Shown here: positions 16,875-24,027 of the stretch, piece by piece | Layout: the number at the start of each line of letters is the position of its first letter | How positions within the stretch are numbered: the stretch's first letter is position 1 | Source of the DNA: Tropicimonas sp. IMCC34043 | GTDB lineage: Bacteria > Pseudomonadota > Alphaproteobacteria > Rhodobacterales > Rhodobacteraceae | Assembly (NCBI RefSeq): GCF_003390845.1 | Contig: NZ_QMEK01000001.1 | Location: forward strand, 496,001-560,000 | Length of the DNA: 64,000 nt | Reading direction: 5' to 3' | Made by a program: the position numbers and the translations under genes | Notes under the pieces: model-generated | Database searches by the model: none | Seen by the model: the letters and a program-made list of their open reading frames with translations, nothing else | What the model was told of the DNA's origin: nothing

Positions 16875-18209
16875 ATGGAGCAGGATATCCAAGCGTTTCT
16901 GGCCGAGTTGCAGGCGCTGGGCAGGCAACTCGAACTTTCCGCCCGGCTGATGCTGCTGCCGTCGCGGCAGGCTCAGCTCGCGCTGATCGTTGTCCTGCTG
17001 GTGCTGTCGCGACTGACAAAGTGGCTGATCTCGCCGCGCATGCACAACTGGATCCGTGGGCTCGAGGGTCGCACCAGGGGCCAGCTTCGGTTGCTGGTGA
17101 TGACCCAGCGGCGGATCGCGTTGATCAGCTTTGTGGTCATGTGCTGGGCGACGATCTTCGTCATGCGGCAGGTCATGGGGCTGTGGCCGTCGCGCAGCTA
17201 TCTGCTGGTGGTCGTCGGCACCATCGCGTTGGCCTGGCTGGTGGTCGGCTTCGCAACCCGGCTGATCCGCAATCCGCTGATGCGGCGGATCGTGACCTGG
17301 GGCGCATGGATCTATGTCACGCTCTATTTCACTGGTCTGACCGACGAGGCGGCCTCGCTGCTCGACGCCGTGGCGCTGCAGATCCAGATGTTCCGGCTGT
17401 CGCTCCTCGATGTGTTGAAGGCGGTGGTGATCACCGGCGCGCTGGTGTTTCTCGCCCGCACGGCGTCGAACTCGGCCAGCCGCCGGATAAGAAGCAGCGA
17501 ATACATCTCGCCGACCCTCGGCGTCTTGATGGCCAAGATCTTGCAGGCGCTGCTGTATGTGCTGGCGGTGTTCCTCGGGCTCCGGGCGGTCGGGTTCGAT
17601 CCGACCGGGCTGACGGTGCTGTCGGGGGCCATCGGCGTCGGCATCGGGTTCGGGCTGCAGAAGATCGTGTCGAATATCGTTTCGGGGATCATCATCCTGA
17701 TGGACGAGTCGGTTAAGCCCGGCGACGTGATCTCGCTTGGCGAGACCTTCGGATGGATCCAGTCGCTTGGCGCGCGCTATGTGTCGGTCGTCACCCGCGA
17801 CGGGCGCGAATACCTGATCCCGAACGAGGATCTGATCACCAGCCAGGTGGTGAACTGGAGCCATTCCGACCAGTTCGTCCGCCTCGACATCACCTTTGGC
17901 ACCGCTTACGCCAACGATCCCCATCTGGTGCGCCGCACGGCGATCGAGGCCGCAAAGACCGTGCCCCGGGTATTGACCACCCGCAACCCGGTCTGCCACA
18001 TCACCGGCTTTGGCGACAGTTCCGTGGACTATATCCTGCGATTCTGGATCATAGATCCGACCAAGGGGCTGACCAATGTGCGCGGCGATGTCTATCTGGC
18101 ACTCTGGGATGCGTTCAAGGAGGCGGGAATCGCGATCCCCTTCCCGCAGCGCGAGGTTCGTTTGCTGACCGAAGAAGCGGCGGTTGTCCCGTCTTCTGCT
18201 GCAATATGA
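16875..18209 (+). CDS. MscS family mechanosensitive ion channel
   Basis: 444 residues, larger than E. coli MscS (286), with extra N-terminal helices. Helices are visible at about 35-55, 80-100, 110-130, 136-155 and 175-200. The conserved pore helix and beta domain follow: LSGAIGVGIGFGLQKIVSN, then GIIILMDESVKPGDVI, GARYVSVVTRDGREYLIPNED and the SQVVNWSH motif. It opens under membrane tension to release solutes in hypo-osmotic shock. ATG at 16875 was chosen; the open frame also allows TTG at 16869. There is no obvious ribosome site. Monocistronic by context. Confidence 0.93.
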   Translation: MEQDIQAFLAELQALGRQLELSARLMLLPSRQAQLALIVVLLVLSRLTKWLISPRMHNWIRGLEGRTRGQLRLLVMTQRRIALISFVVMCWATIFVMRQVMGLWPSRSYLLVVVGTIALAWLVVGFATRLIRNPLMRRIVTWGAWIYVTLYFTGLTDEAASLLDAVALQIQMFRLSLLDVLKAVVITGALVFLARTASNSASRRIRSSEYISPTLGVLMAKILQALLYVLAVFLGLRAVGFDPTGLTVLSGAIGVGIGFGLQKIVSNIVSGIIILMDESVKPGDVISLGETFGWIQSLGARYVSVVTRDGREYLIPNEDLITSQVVNWSHSDQFVRLDITFGTAYANDPHLVRRTAIEAAKTVPRVLTTRNPVCHITGFGDSSVDYILRFWIIDPTKGLTNVRGDVYLALWDAFKEAGIAIPFPQREVRLLTEEAAVVPSSAAI

Positions 18210-18276
18210 CGACAGAACGTCGCGGATCTTAACCTTTCTTGTGTCACGGGGCTTGAACTTTCCGACTGAAACCCTT

Positions 18277-18290
18277 TGTTAGGGCTAACA
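18277..18290. promoter_or_regulatory. Perfect palindrome TGTTAGGGCTAACA
   Basis: A 6-bp perfect inverted repeat with a 2-base centre, 34 bases upstream of a small ORF start, in an AT-richer patch of otherwise GC-rich DNA. It resembles a small repressor operator, but no regulator is suggested by context. Confidence 0.3.
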
Positions 18291-18323
18291 CCCCAGCATG
18301 GTTGAGAAAGCAAGAGGCTTCCG

Positions 18324-18470
18324 ATGCGTCGGATTTATAGAGACGTTCATATTGCGCTGATACTCGCGCTGCTGCTTTTCGCAACCGTCGGCGAGGTTGC
18401 GGCCCTTCACCCTGTGGCCGACGCGGCATCGGTGATCGGGTCGCAATCTGCTCTGGCTTTCTCGCATTGA
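18324..18470 (+). CDS. Small single-helix protein (48 aa)
   Basis: The ORF encodes 48 residues, with ATG at 18324 and an AGAGG site 8 bases upstream. The N-terminus is basic (MRRIYRDVH), followed by one hydrophobic helix (IALILALLLFATVGEVAAL) and a short polar tail ending in SALAFSH. It could be a small membrane protein or a secreted peptide with a signal sequence. It lies between the MscS gene and rsfS in the same direction. Support is the start context and the coherent helix; I do not recognise a family. Confidence 0.5.
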   Translation: MRRIYRDVHIALILALLLFATVGEVAALHPVADAASVIGSQSALAFSH

Positions 18471-18608
18471 GCCGGGTTTCGGCAGAATTCCGCGTGCCCG
18501 GAGCGTGTCGCGCGGCCGGATGCCGCCATCATTGAGCCGACGTCCGCTTGGTGCTATCCTAGCTCTACGCCCTGTGCCGGGGGTTACCGGCGCGTTATCA
18601 GGAGGACA

Positions 18609-18668
18609 ATGTTCTGTCTCACCAAGCGGAGGCCGCCACGCAAACGGCGGCGCGAGTTGCACCGATGA
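18609..18668 (+). CDS. Possible 19-aa leader peptide overlapping rsfS
   Basis: ATG at 18609 opens a 19-codon frame (MFCLTKRRPPRKRRRELHR) directly behind the strong AGGAGGA site at 18600-18606. Its TGA (18666-18668) overlaps the rsfS ATG (18665) in an ATGA junction. The spacing from ribosome site to ATG is short (2-3 bases), which weakens the case. If translated, ribosomes would terminate exactly at the rsfS start, giving translational coupling. Alternatively the same ribosome site serves an rsfS start at a rare CTG (18614). Confidence 0.3.
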   Translation: MFCLTKRRPPRKRRRELHR

Positions 18669-19054
18669 CGGTGCCGACCGATGTCAGCTACGAGATGCGC
18701 GCCTTTGGCGATGCCCTGCTCGAGCGAATCCTTTTCTCCCTCGACGAAGACAAGGCCGAAGACGTGGTTACCATCGACCTGCGCGGCAAGTCGGAAATGG
18801 CCGACCACATGGTGGTCTGCTCTGGCCGGTCCACGCGCCAGGTGGCGGCGATCTCGGACAAGCTCATCGAGCGGCTGAAGGCCGATTTCGGCATGACCTG
18901 CAAGGTCGAGGGCAAGGAAACTGGCGACTGGGTGCTGATCGACGCGGGCGACGTGATCGTCCACGTGTTCCGTCCCGAGGTGCGTGACTTCTATCAACTC
19001 GAGAAGATGTGGATGCCGACAGGCGCCGCGGGGCTCGCCCCCTCAATGAGTTGA
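18665..19054 (+). CDS. rsfS: Ribosome silencing factor RsfS
   Basis: RsfS (Iojap) binds L14 on the 50S subunit and blocks joining with the 30S, saving energy in slow growth. From ATG 18665 the product is 129 residues and contains the family core: KAEDVVTIDLRGKSEMADH, VVCSGRSTRQVAAISDKL, GKETGDWVLIDAGDVIVHVF and RDFYQLEKMW. The start is uncertain: the frame remains open upstream past the GGAGGA site at 18601 (reading LSHQAEAATQTAA...), but contains no ATG, GTG or TTG there, only a CTG at 18614. The stop overlaps the rlmH start (TGATG), the widely conserved rsfS-rlmH operon. Confidence 0.95.
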   Translation: MTVPTDVSYEMRAFGDALLERILFSLDEDKAEDVVTIDLRGKSEMADHMVVCSGRSTRQVAAISDKLIERLKADFGMTCKVEGKETGDWVLIDAGDVIVHVFRPEVRDFYQLEKMWMPTGAAGLAPSMS

Positions 19055-19524
19055 TGCGCCTGCATGTGGTGGCCGTCGGCCGGTTGCGGACGGGGCCGGA
19101 ACATGCGCTTGTGTCCGATTATCTGACGCGCGCCGCCCGTGCCGGGCGGGCGTTCGGGTTCAGCGACGTCTCGGTGATCGAGGTCGACGATCGCAAAGGC
19201 GCGGGCAAGTCCGGCGAAGCGGCGCTTATCCGTGGCGTCCTGCCCAAGGGCGCCGTGGTGGTGGCGCTCGACGAACGCGGGACGCTGCTCGCCTCGACAG
19301 AGCTTGCGGAACATCTGGCGAAATGGCGCGACGGCGGGACCCGGGATCTGGCGCTGGTCATTGGCGGCGCCGACGGGCTTGACCCGAGCCTGGTGGCCGA
19401 GGCCGACCTGGCGCTGTCGTTCGGCCCGATGGTCTGGCCGCACATGCTGGCCCGGGTGATGCTGTCCGAACAGATTTACCGCGCAGTCTCGATCCTCGCC
19501 GGCTCTCCCTATCATCGGGTCTGA
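19054..19524 (+). CDS. rlmH: 23S rRNA pseudouridine-1915 N3-methyltransferase
   Basis: RlmH methylates pseudouridine 1915 in helix 69 of 23S rRNA using SAM, acting on assembled 70S ribosomes. The product is 156 residues, as usual. The C-terminal SPOUT knot is clear: LALVIGGADGLDPSLV, LALSFGPMVWPHMLARVMLSEQIYRA and SILAGSPYHRV at the very end. ATG at 19054 overlaps the rsfS stop, indicating translational coupling. The gene is followed by a GC-rich hairpin at 19564-19580 that lacks a T-run. Confidence 0.96.
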   Translation: MRLHVVAVGRLRTGPEHALVSDYLTRAARAGRAFGFSDVSVIEVDDRKGAGKSGEAALIRGVLPKGAVVVALDERGTLLASTELAEHLAKWRDGGTRDLALVIGGADGLDPSLVAEADLALSFGPMVWPHMLARVMLSEQIYRAVSILAGSPYHRV

Positions 19525-19989
19525 GAAGGCGTCTGGCGGTTTTGTCTGCGCAGGGGCAGGGGCGCCCGCCGCGGGCGGGCCTGCAGGCTTGGGCCATGCC
19601 GCGCCTGTCGGTGCGGCAAGCCGGACCGCATCGCAACCGGCATCCGTTGAACGGATATCCTGTCAAGGCTGCGATCTGCCCGGCCGTATCGACAATCTGT
19701 GACCTTGGGGAGGTGGCTGCGATCAACGCTCGCCTCGCTCCCGCGCAGGCGGTACGCAAGCTGCCACGGCCCAACCGCCGCGCGTGAAACGCGCGGCCCG
19801 GCCCAACGCCGTGGGCTGCATCTTTGATGCGTCTTCGGGGGCGGGAGCCCCCCCGATCTGCCGCGCCCGGCCTTGTACCGGCCCCGTCATGCGCTTCGCG
19901 AATGCGCGACTTGTCGGCCCGTCAGCGCGGTTTCGGTTCCCTTTCGGGCCATCCGCGTCTAGATACACGGCAATCAAGGAGACCTCCCC
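19525..19989. other. Intergenic region rlmH to gpmI with two perfect hairpins
   Basis: 465 bases without a convincing gene. Two perfect inverted repeats stand out: GCCCGCC-GCG-GGCGGGC (19564-19580), a possible weak terminator for rlmH, and CCGCGCGT-GAA-ACGCGCGG (19778-19796) with a 3-base GAA loop, about 190 bases upstream of gpmI. Neither has a T-run. The region is long enough to carry a small RNA or a long gpmI leader, but I see no known riboswitch pattern. Confidence 0.5.
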
Positions 19990-21519
19990 ATGAGCATTCC
20001 GAAACCTGTCGTTCTGTGCATTCTCGATGGCTGGGGGATCGGCACCAAGCCGCCCGAAGTCGAAGGCAACTCGCCGGTTCTGGCAAACACGCCGACCTTC
20101 GACCGGCTCATGGCGACCTGCCCCCATGCCACCCTGGTGACCTTTGGCCCCGCCGTCGGCCTGCCGACTGGACAGATGGGCAATTCCGAGGTCGGCCACA
20201 CCAATATCGGCGCCGGCCGGGTCGTTGCCATGGATCTCGGCCAGATCGACCTTGCCATCGAGGATGGCAGCTTTGCCAAGCGTGAGGCCCTGCAGCGCTT
20301 CATCGCGACGCTGAAGGAAACCGGCGGCACCGCCCACCTGATGGGCCTGACCTCGCCCGGCGGCGTGCACGCCCACCAGAACCACATCCTCGAGACGGTG
20401 AAGATCGTCGCCGCGGCCGGCGTGCCTGTTCAGATCCATGCCATCACCGACGGCCGTGACGTGCCGCCGAAATCCGCCGCCGAGCAGGTGGGCCGGTTCG
20501 AGGCCGCGCTTCCGAAAGGCGCCCATATCGGCTCGCTCATCGGGCGCTATTTCGCCATGGACCGCGACAATCGCTGGGAGCGTGTCTCGCAAGCCTTTGA
20601 TCTCGTGGTCGCCGGCAAGGCCGAGAACGAGTCCTCCAGCGCCAAGGCCGCCTGCGAAGAGGCCTATGGCCGCGGCGAGAACGACGAATTCGTCAAGGCC
20701 ACGAAAATCGCCGGCTATGTCCAACCGAAGGACGGCGACGGCCTGCTGTTTCTCAACTTCCGCGCCGACCGTGCGCGCGAGATCCTCGCGGCCCTCGCCG
20801 ATCCCGACTTCGACGCCTTTGATGTTTCGGCGCGGCCGAAATGGGGTGCGGTCTGCGGCATGGTCGAATATTCCGAACGCCACAACACCTACATGGACGT
20901 GATCTTCCCCTCGCAGGACATCGTGAACACGCTGGGCGAATGGGTGTCGAAACAGGGGCTGAGGCAGTTCCGCCTCGCCGAGACCGAGAAATACCCCCAT
21001 GTCACCTTCTTCCTCAACGGCGGGGTCGAAACCCCCTATCCGGGCGAGGACCGCTTCATGCCGCAATCGCCCAAGGTCGCGACCTATGACCTGCAGCCCG
21101 AGATGTCGGCGCCCGAGGTGACCGCGAAGTTCGTCGAGGTGATCGAGAAGGGCTATGACCTGATCGTGACCAACTTCGCCAACCCCGACATGGTCGGCCA
21201 CACCGGCATTCTTTCGGCCGCGATGAAGGCTTGCGAGGCGGTCGACAGCGGGCTTGGCAAGGTCGTCGCGGCGCTCGAAAAGGCCGGCGGCGCCATGGTG
21301 GTGATTGCCGATCACGGCAATTGCGAGACCATGATTGCAGACGATGGCGGGCCGCACACGGCGCACACCACGAACCTCGTTCCGGTGATCCTGTTCGGCG
21401 GCCCCGCCGGTGCGACTCTCCACGATGGCAAGCTGTGCGACGTCGCCCCGACGCTTTTGCAACTCATGGGCCTGCCGCAACCGGCCGAGATGACCGGCGT
21501 CAGCCTGATCGACGACTGA
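19990..21519 (+). CDS. gpmI: 2,3-bisphosphoglycerate-independent phosphoglycerate mutase
   Basis: Interconverts 3- and 2-phosphoglycerate in glycolysis/gluconeogenesis through a phosphoserine intermediate and two Mn2+ ions. 509 residues, normal. D13 in LDGWGIG and the catalytic S66 in QMGNSEVGH are present, as are DGRDVPP, IGRYFAMDRDNRWER, the RADR segment, ANPDMVGHTG, ADHGNCE and AHTTNLVP, which supply the metal ligands. ATG at 19990 follows AAGGAG at good spacing. In related genomes a murein-hydrolase activator (EnvC-like) often lies between gpmI and ctpA; here only 291 non-coding bases do. Confidence 0.97.
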   Translation: MSIPKPVVLCILDGWGIGTKPPEVEGNSPVLANTPTFDRLMATCPHATLVTFGPAVGLPTGQMGNSEVGHTNIGAGRVVAMDLGQIDLAIEDGSFAKREALQRFIATLKETGGTAHLMGLTSPGGVHAHQNHILETVKIVAAAGVPVQIHAITDGRDVPPKSAAEQVGRFEAALPKGAHIGSLIGRYFAMDRDNRWERVSQAFDLVVAGKAENESSSAKAACEEAYGRGENDEFVKATKIAGYVQPKDGDGLLFLNFRADRAREILAALADPDFDAFDVSARPKWGAVCGMVEYSERHNTYMDVIFPSQDIVNTLGEWVSKQGLRQFRLAETEKYPHVTFFLNGGVETPYPGEDRFMPQSPKVATYDLQPEMSAPEVTAKFVEVIEKGYDLIVTNFANPDMVGHTGILSAAMKACEAVDSGLGKVVAALEKAGGAMVVIADHGNCETMIADDGGPHTAHTTNLVPVILFGGPAGATLHDGKLCDVAPTLLQLMGLPQPAEMTGVSLIDD

Positions 21520-21810
21520 TCCTTGGGCGGCCGGCCCCGCCCGACACAAGTGCGGGCCGGCTACGCAATCGTGATCCCGGGTGATCCGAAGCGGGACAAT
21601 TTCCGCGTGTCGGGCGAGCGTTTCAATGTCTATGGTGCGCTGCATCGGTGCCGGGTAGGCTCTGGCGCCGTAGCCCGGTTGACCGGGGTCCGCCACGATC
21701 CGGCCAAAGGTGGTGGCGCAACCCGGCCCCGACGGATTAGATGGGCCGAGACAGGGCGAGCCGCCGACGTGATGTCCGCGCCGCTGCACGAGAGGAAGAA
21801 CGAGGATCGC

Positions 21811-23169
21811 ATGAGGAAACTGGTTTGGGCCGCAATCGGCGGCACTCTGGCAGGCGCCGTGCTTACCACCCAGGTCGCCGGCCCGCTGATTGCCCAGGAG
21901 GCGGAGAAAAGCGGCTCGATCTATGAGCAGCTCGACCTTTTCGGCGACATCTTCGAACGGATCCGCGGCCAGTATGTCGAGCCGGTGGACGAGAAGAAAC
22001 TGATCGAGGCCGCCATCAACGGCATGCTGACCTCGCTCGATCCGCATTCGAGCTATCTTCCCCCCGATGACGCCGAAGACATGCGGGTCCAGACCCGCGG
22101 CGAATTCGGCGGCCTCGGCATCGAGGTCACGCAGGAAGAAGGCTTCGTCAAGGTGGTCTCGCCGATCGATGGCACGCCTGCGGCCGAAGCCGGGATCCAG
22201 TCCGGCGACTTCATCACCCATGTCGACGGCGAAAGCGTGCTTGGCCTGACGCTCGACCAGGCGGTCGACATGATGCGCGGCCCGGTGGGGTCGGACATCG
22301 TCATCACCGTGGTGCGCGAAGGCACCGACGAGCCCTTCGACGTCACCATCACCCGCGACATCATCAAGCTTACCGCCGTCAAGACCCGGACCGAAGGCGA
22401 TTCGGTCGTGCTGCGGGTCACCACTTTCAACGACCAGACCTATCCCAACCTCGAAAGCGGTCTCAACGAGGCGGTTCAGGAACTGGGCGGCATGGACAAG
22501 GTCAACGGATTCGTGCTCGATCTGCGCAACAACCCGGGCGGGCTTCTGACCCAGGCGATCAAGGTTTCGGACGCCTTCCTCGACAAGGGCGAGATCGTCT
22601 CGACCCGCGGCCGCAGCCCCGTAGACGGCGACCGTTACAACGCGACCGAAGGCGACCTGGCGATGGGCAAGCCGATGGTCGTGCTGATCAATGGCGGCTC
22701 TGCCTCGGCCTCCGAGATCGTCGCCGGTGCGCTGAAGGATCACCACCGCGCCGTCGTCGTCGGGACCAAGAGCTTTGGCAAGGGATCGGTTCAGACCGTG
22801 GTGCCGCTGCGCGGCGACGGGGCAATGCGGCTGACGACCGCGCGCTATTACACCCCCTCGGGCCGGTCGATCCAGGCGCTCGGCGTGTCGCCCGACATCG
22901 TCGTCGAACAGCCGCAGCCCAAACCCGCCGCGGCCGAGGAACCCGAAGAGAACACGGCGCTGAAGCGCTTCAGCCGTACCGAGGCCGATCTTCGCGGTGC
23001 GCTCGACAACGACAGCATGACCGAGGATGAACGCAAGCAGGCCGAGGAGGACCGCGCCAAGGCCGAGGAGGCTGCCGCACTGCGCGAGGAGGATTACCAA
23101 CTCGCCTATGCGCTCGACATCCTCCGCGGGCTGTCGGTGCTCGAGGTCGATACCGGCGCCCAGGAATGA
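21811..23169 (+). CDS. ctpA: S41 family C-terminal processing protease
   Basis: 452 residues. An N-terminal hydrophobic segment (about 4-28, ending in LIAQEAEKS) exports or anchors it in the periplasm. A PDZ domain follows (about 85-165, with GGLGIEV and GDFITHVDGESV), then the S41 core. The latter has LRNNPGGLL, the nucleophile region NGGSASASEIVAGAL and the lysine in SFGKGSVQT, the Ser/Lys dyad. The C-terminal part after about 370 is acidic and coiled-coil-like. It degrades or trims periplasmic proteins with hydrophobic C-termini. ATG at 21811 with GAGGA gives a proper signal; the upstream in-frame ATG at 21772 would add 13 polar residues. Confidence 0.95.
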   Translation: MRKLVWAAIGGTLAGAVLTTQVAGPLIAQEAEKSGSIYEQLDLFGDIFERIRGQYVEPVDEKKLIEAAINGMLTSLDPHSSYLPPDDAEDMRVQTRGEFGGLGIEVTQEEGFVKVVSPIDGTPAAEAGIQSGDFITHVDGESVLGLTLDQAVDMMRGPVGSDIVITVVREGTDEPFDVTITRDIIKLTAVKTRTEGDSVVLRVTTFNDQTYPNLESGLNEAVQELGGMDKVNGFVLDLRNNPGGLLTQAIKVSDAFLDKGEIVSTRGRSPVDGDRYNATEGDLAMGKPMVVLINGGSASASEIVAGALKDHHRAVVVGTKSFGKGSVQTVVPLRGDGAMRLTTARYYTPSGRSIQALGVSPDIVVEQPQPKPAAAEEPEENTALKRFSRTEADLRGALDNDSMTEDERKQAEEDRAKAEEAAALREEDYQLAYALDILRGLSVLEVDTGAQE

Positions 23170-23174
23170 TACCT

Positions 23175-23199
23175 GTCGGGGCGGCGTGTCCGCCCCGAC
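23175..23199 (+). terminator. Hairpin after ctpA
   Basis: A perfect 10-bp inverted repeat, GTCGGGGCGG / CCGCCCCGAC, with a 5-base loop CGTGT, six bases after the ctpA stop. It lacks a T-run, so it may act as a processing or weak termination site rather than a full terminator. Confidence 0.5.
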
Positions 23200-23325
23200 C
23201 GCCTTCTGTCCCCGGTGGTGCCTTCCCCGGACCGTTCCGGCGCGACGGGGGTGCTTCAAATCGCCCGGCACCGCGGGATCGGCTCTGCTCTTGCAAGGCG
23301 CGCGCGCGCACCCGATAACGGCGCC

Positions 23326-23805
23326 ATGAGCAACGATCCCGCACATCTTCCCTATCGTCCCTGCGTCGGCGTGATGCTCGCCAATGCGGCGGGCAAGGTC
23401 TTTGTCGGCCAGCGCATCGACAGCGATGTCCTGGCCTGGCAGATGCCCCAGGGCGGCATCGATCCCGGCGAGACACCGCGCCAGGCGGCATTGCGCGAGC
23501 TTCGCGAAGAGACGGGTGTGACCGCCGATCTGGTCGACTTCGTCGCCGAGACCGGAGATTGGTTCCGCTATGATCTGCCCGCCGAACTGATCGGCAAGAT
23601 CTGGAAGGGCAGGTATCGCGGCCAGGAGCAGAAATGGATCCTGCTGCGGTTCCGGGGCGACGATGACCAGATCCGGATCGACACGGACCACCCGGAATTC
23701 TCGGAATGGTGCTGGCTTCCGGCGGATCAACTCGTGACCAGTATCGTCCCCTTCAAGCGTGCGGTCTACGAACAGGTCGTGGCAGCCCTCGTCCCCCACC
23801 TCTAG
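23326..23805 (+). CDS. rppH: RNA pyrophosphohydrolase (Nudix)
   Basis: 159 residues. RppH removes pyrophosphate from the 5' end of mRNAs, starting RNase E-dependent decay. The Nudix box spans residues 43-65 ([22 protein letters not shown]) and is complete. The flanking motifs [18 protein letters not shown] and WFRYDLP, and the later [11 protein letters not shown] and EFSEWCWLP, are those of RppH rather than generic Nudix enzymes. ATG at 23326 is used; there is no strong ribosome site. It lies downstream of ctpA in the same direction, as in related genomes. Confidence 0.95.
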   Translation: MSNDPAHLPYRPCVGVMLANAAGKVFVGQRIDSDVLAWQMPQGGIDPGETPRQAALRELREETGVTADLVDFVAETGDWFRYDLPAELIGKIWKGRYRGQEQKWILLRFRGDDDQIRIDTDHPEFSEWCWLPADQLVTSIVPFKRAVYEQVVAALVPHL

Positions 23806-23908
23806 GCGCGTCAAGGCCCCGGAAGGCTCCGGCCGACAGGACTCCAATATAGAACAAAACGAGAATATCATGGGGCATGCGCGACTCGCCCCCCATTCCT
23901 TTTGTCCT

Positions 23909-24006
23909 CTTCTTCTTGGTGAAAATACCTGCGGTGCCACCGCGGGTGATCAGCCTGCTGCCAGAAATTTCAGGCCTCCGGCGGAGGTATTTCTTCCAAG
24001 AAGAAG
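23909..24006. terminator. Inverted pair of AAGAAG-tail repeats (copies C and D)
   Basis: Copy C (23909-23943) reads on the minus strand: a GCGGTG/CACCGC stem, then AGGTATTTTCACCAAGAAGAAG. Copy D (23974-24006) reads on the plus strand: CCTCCGGCGGAGG, then TATTTCTTCCAAGAAGAAG. They face each other across about 30 bases between rppH and dnaE2. Copy D ends 21 bases before the dnaE2 start codon, an odd place for a terminator unless dnaE2 is transcribed from within or after it. Confidence 0.6.
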
Positions 24007-24027
24007 CCCCTGTTTCGGAAGCGTGAC

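Noticed and set aside
19723-23940. 1405-codon minus-strand open frame opposite gpmI, ctpA and rppH
   Set aside because: It mirrors three confident genes; the His/Arg/Gly-rich translation is typical of an antisense shadow.
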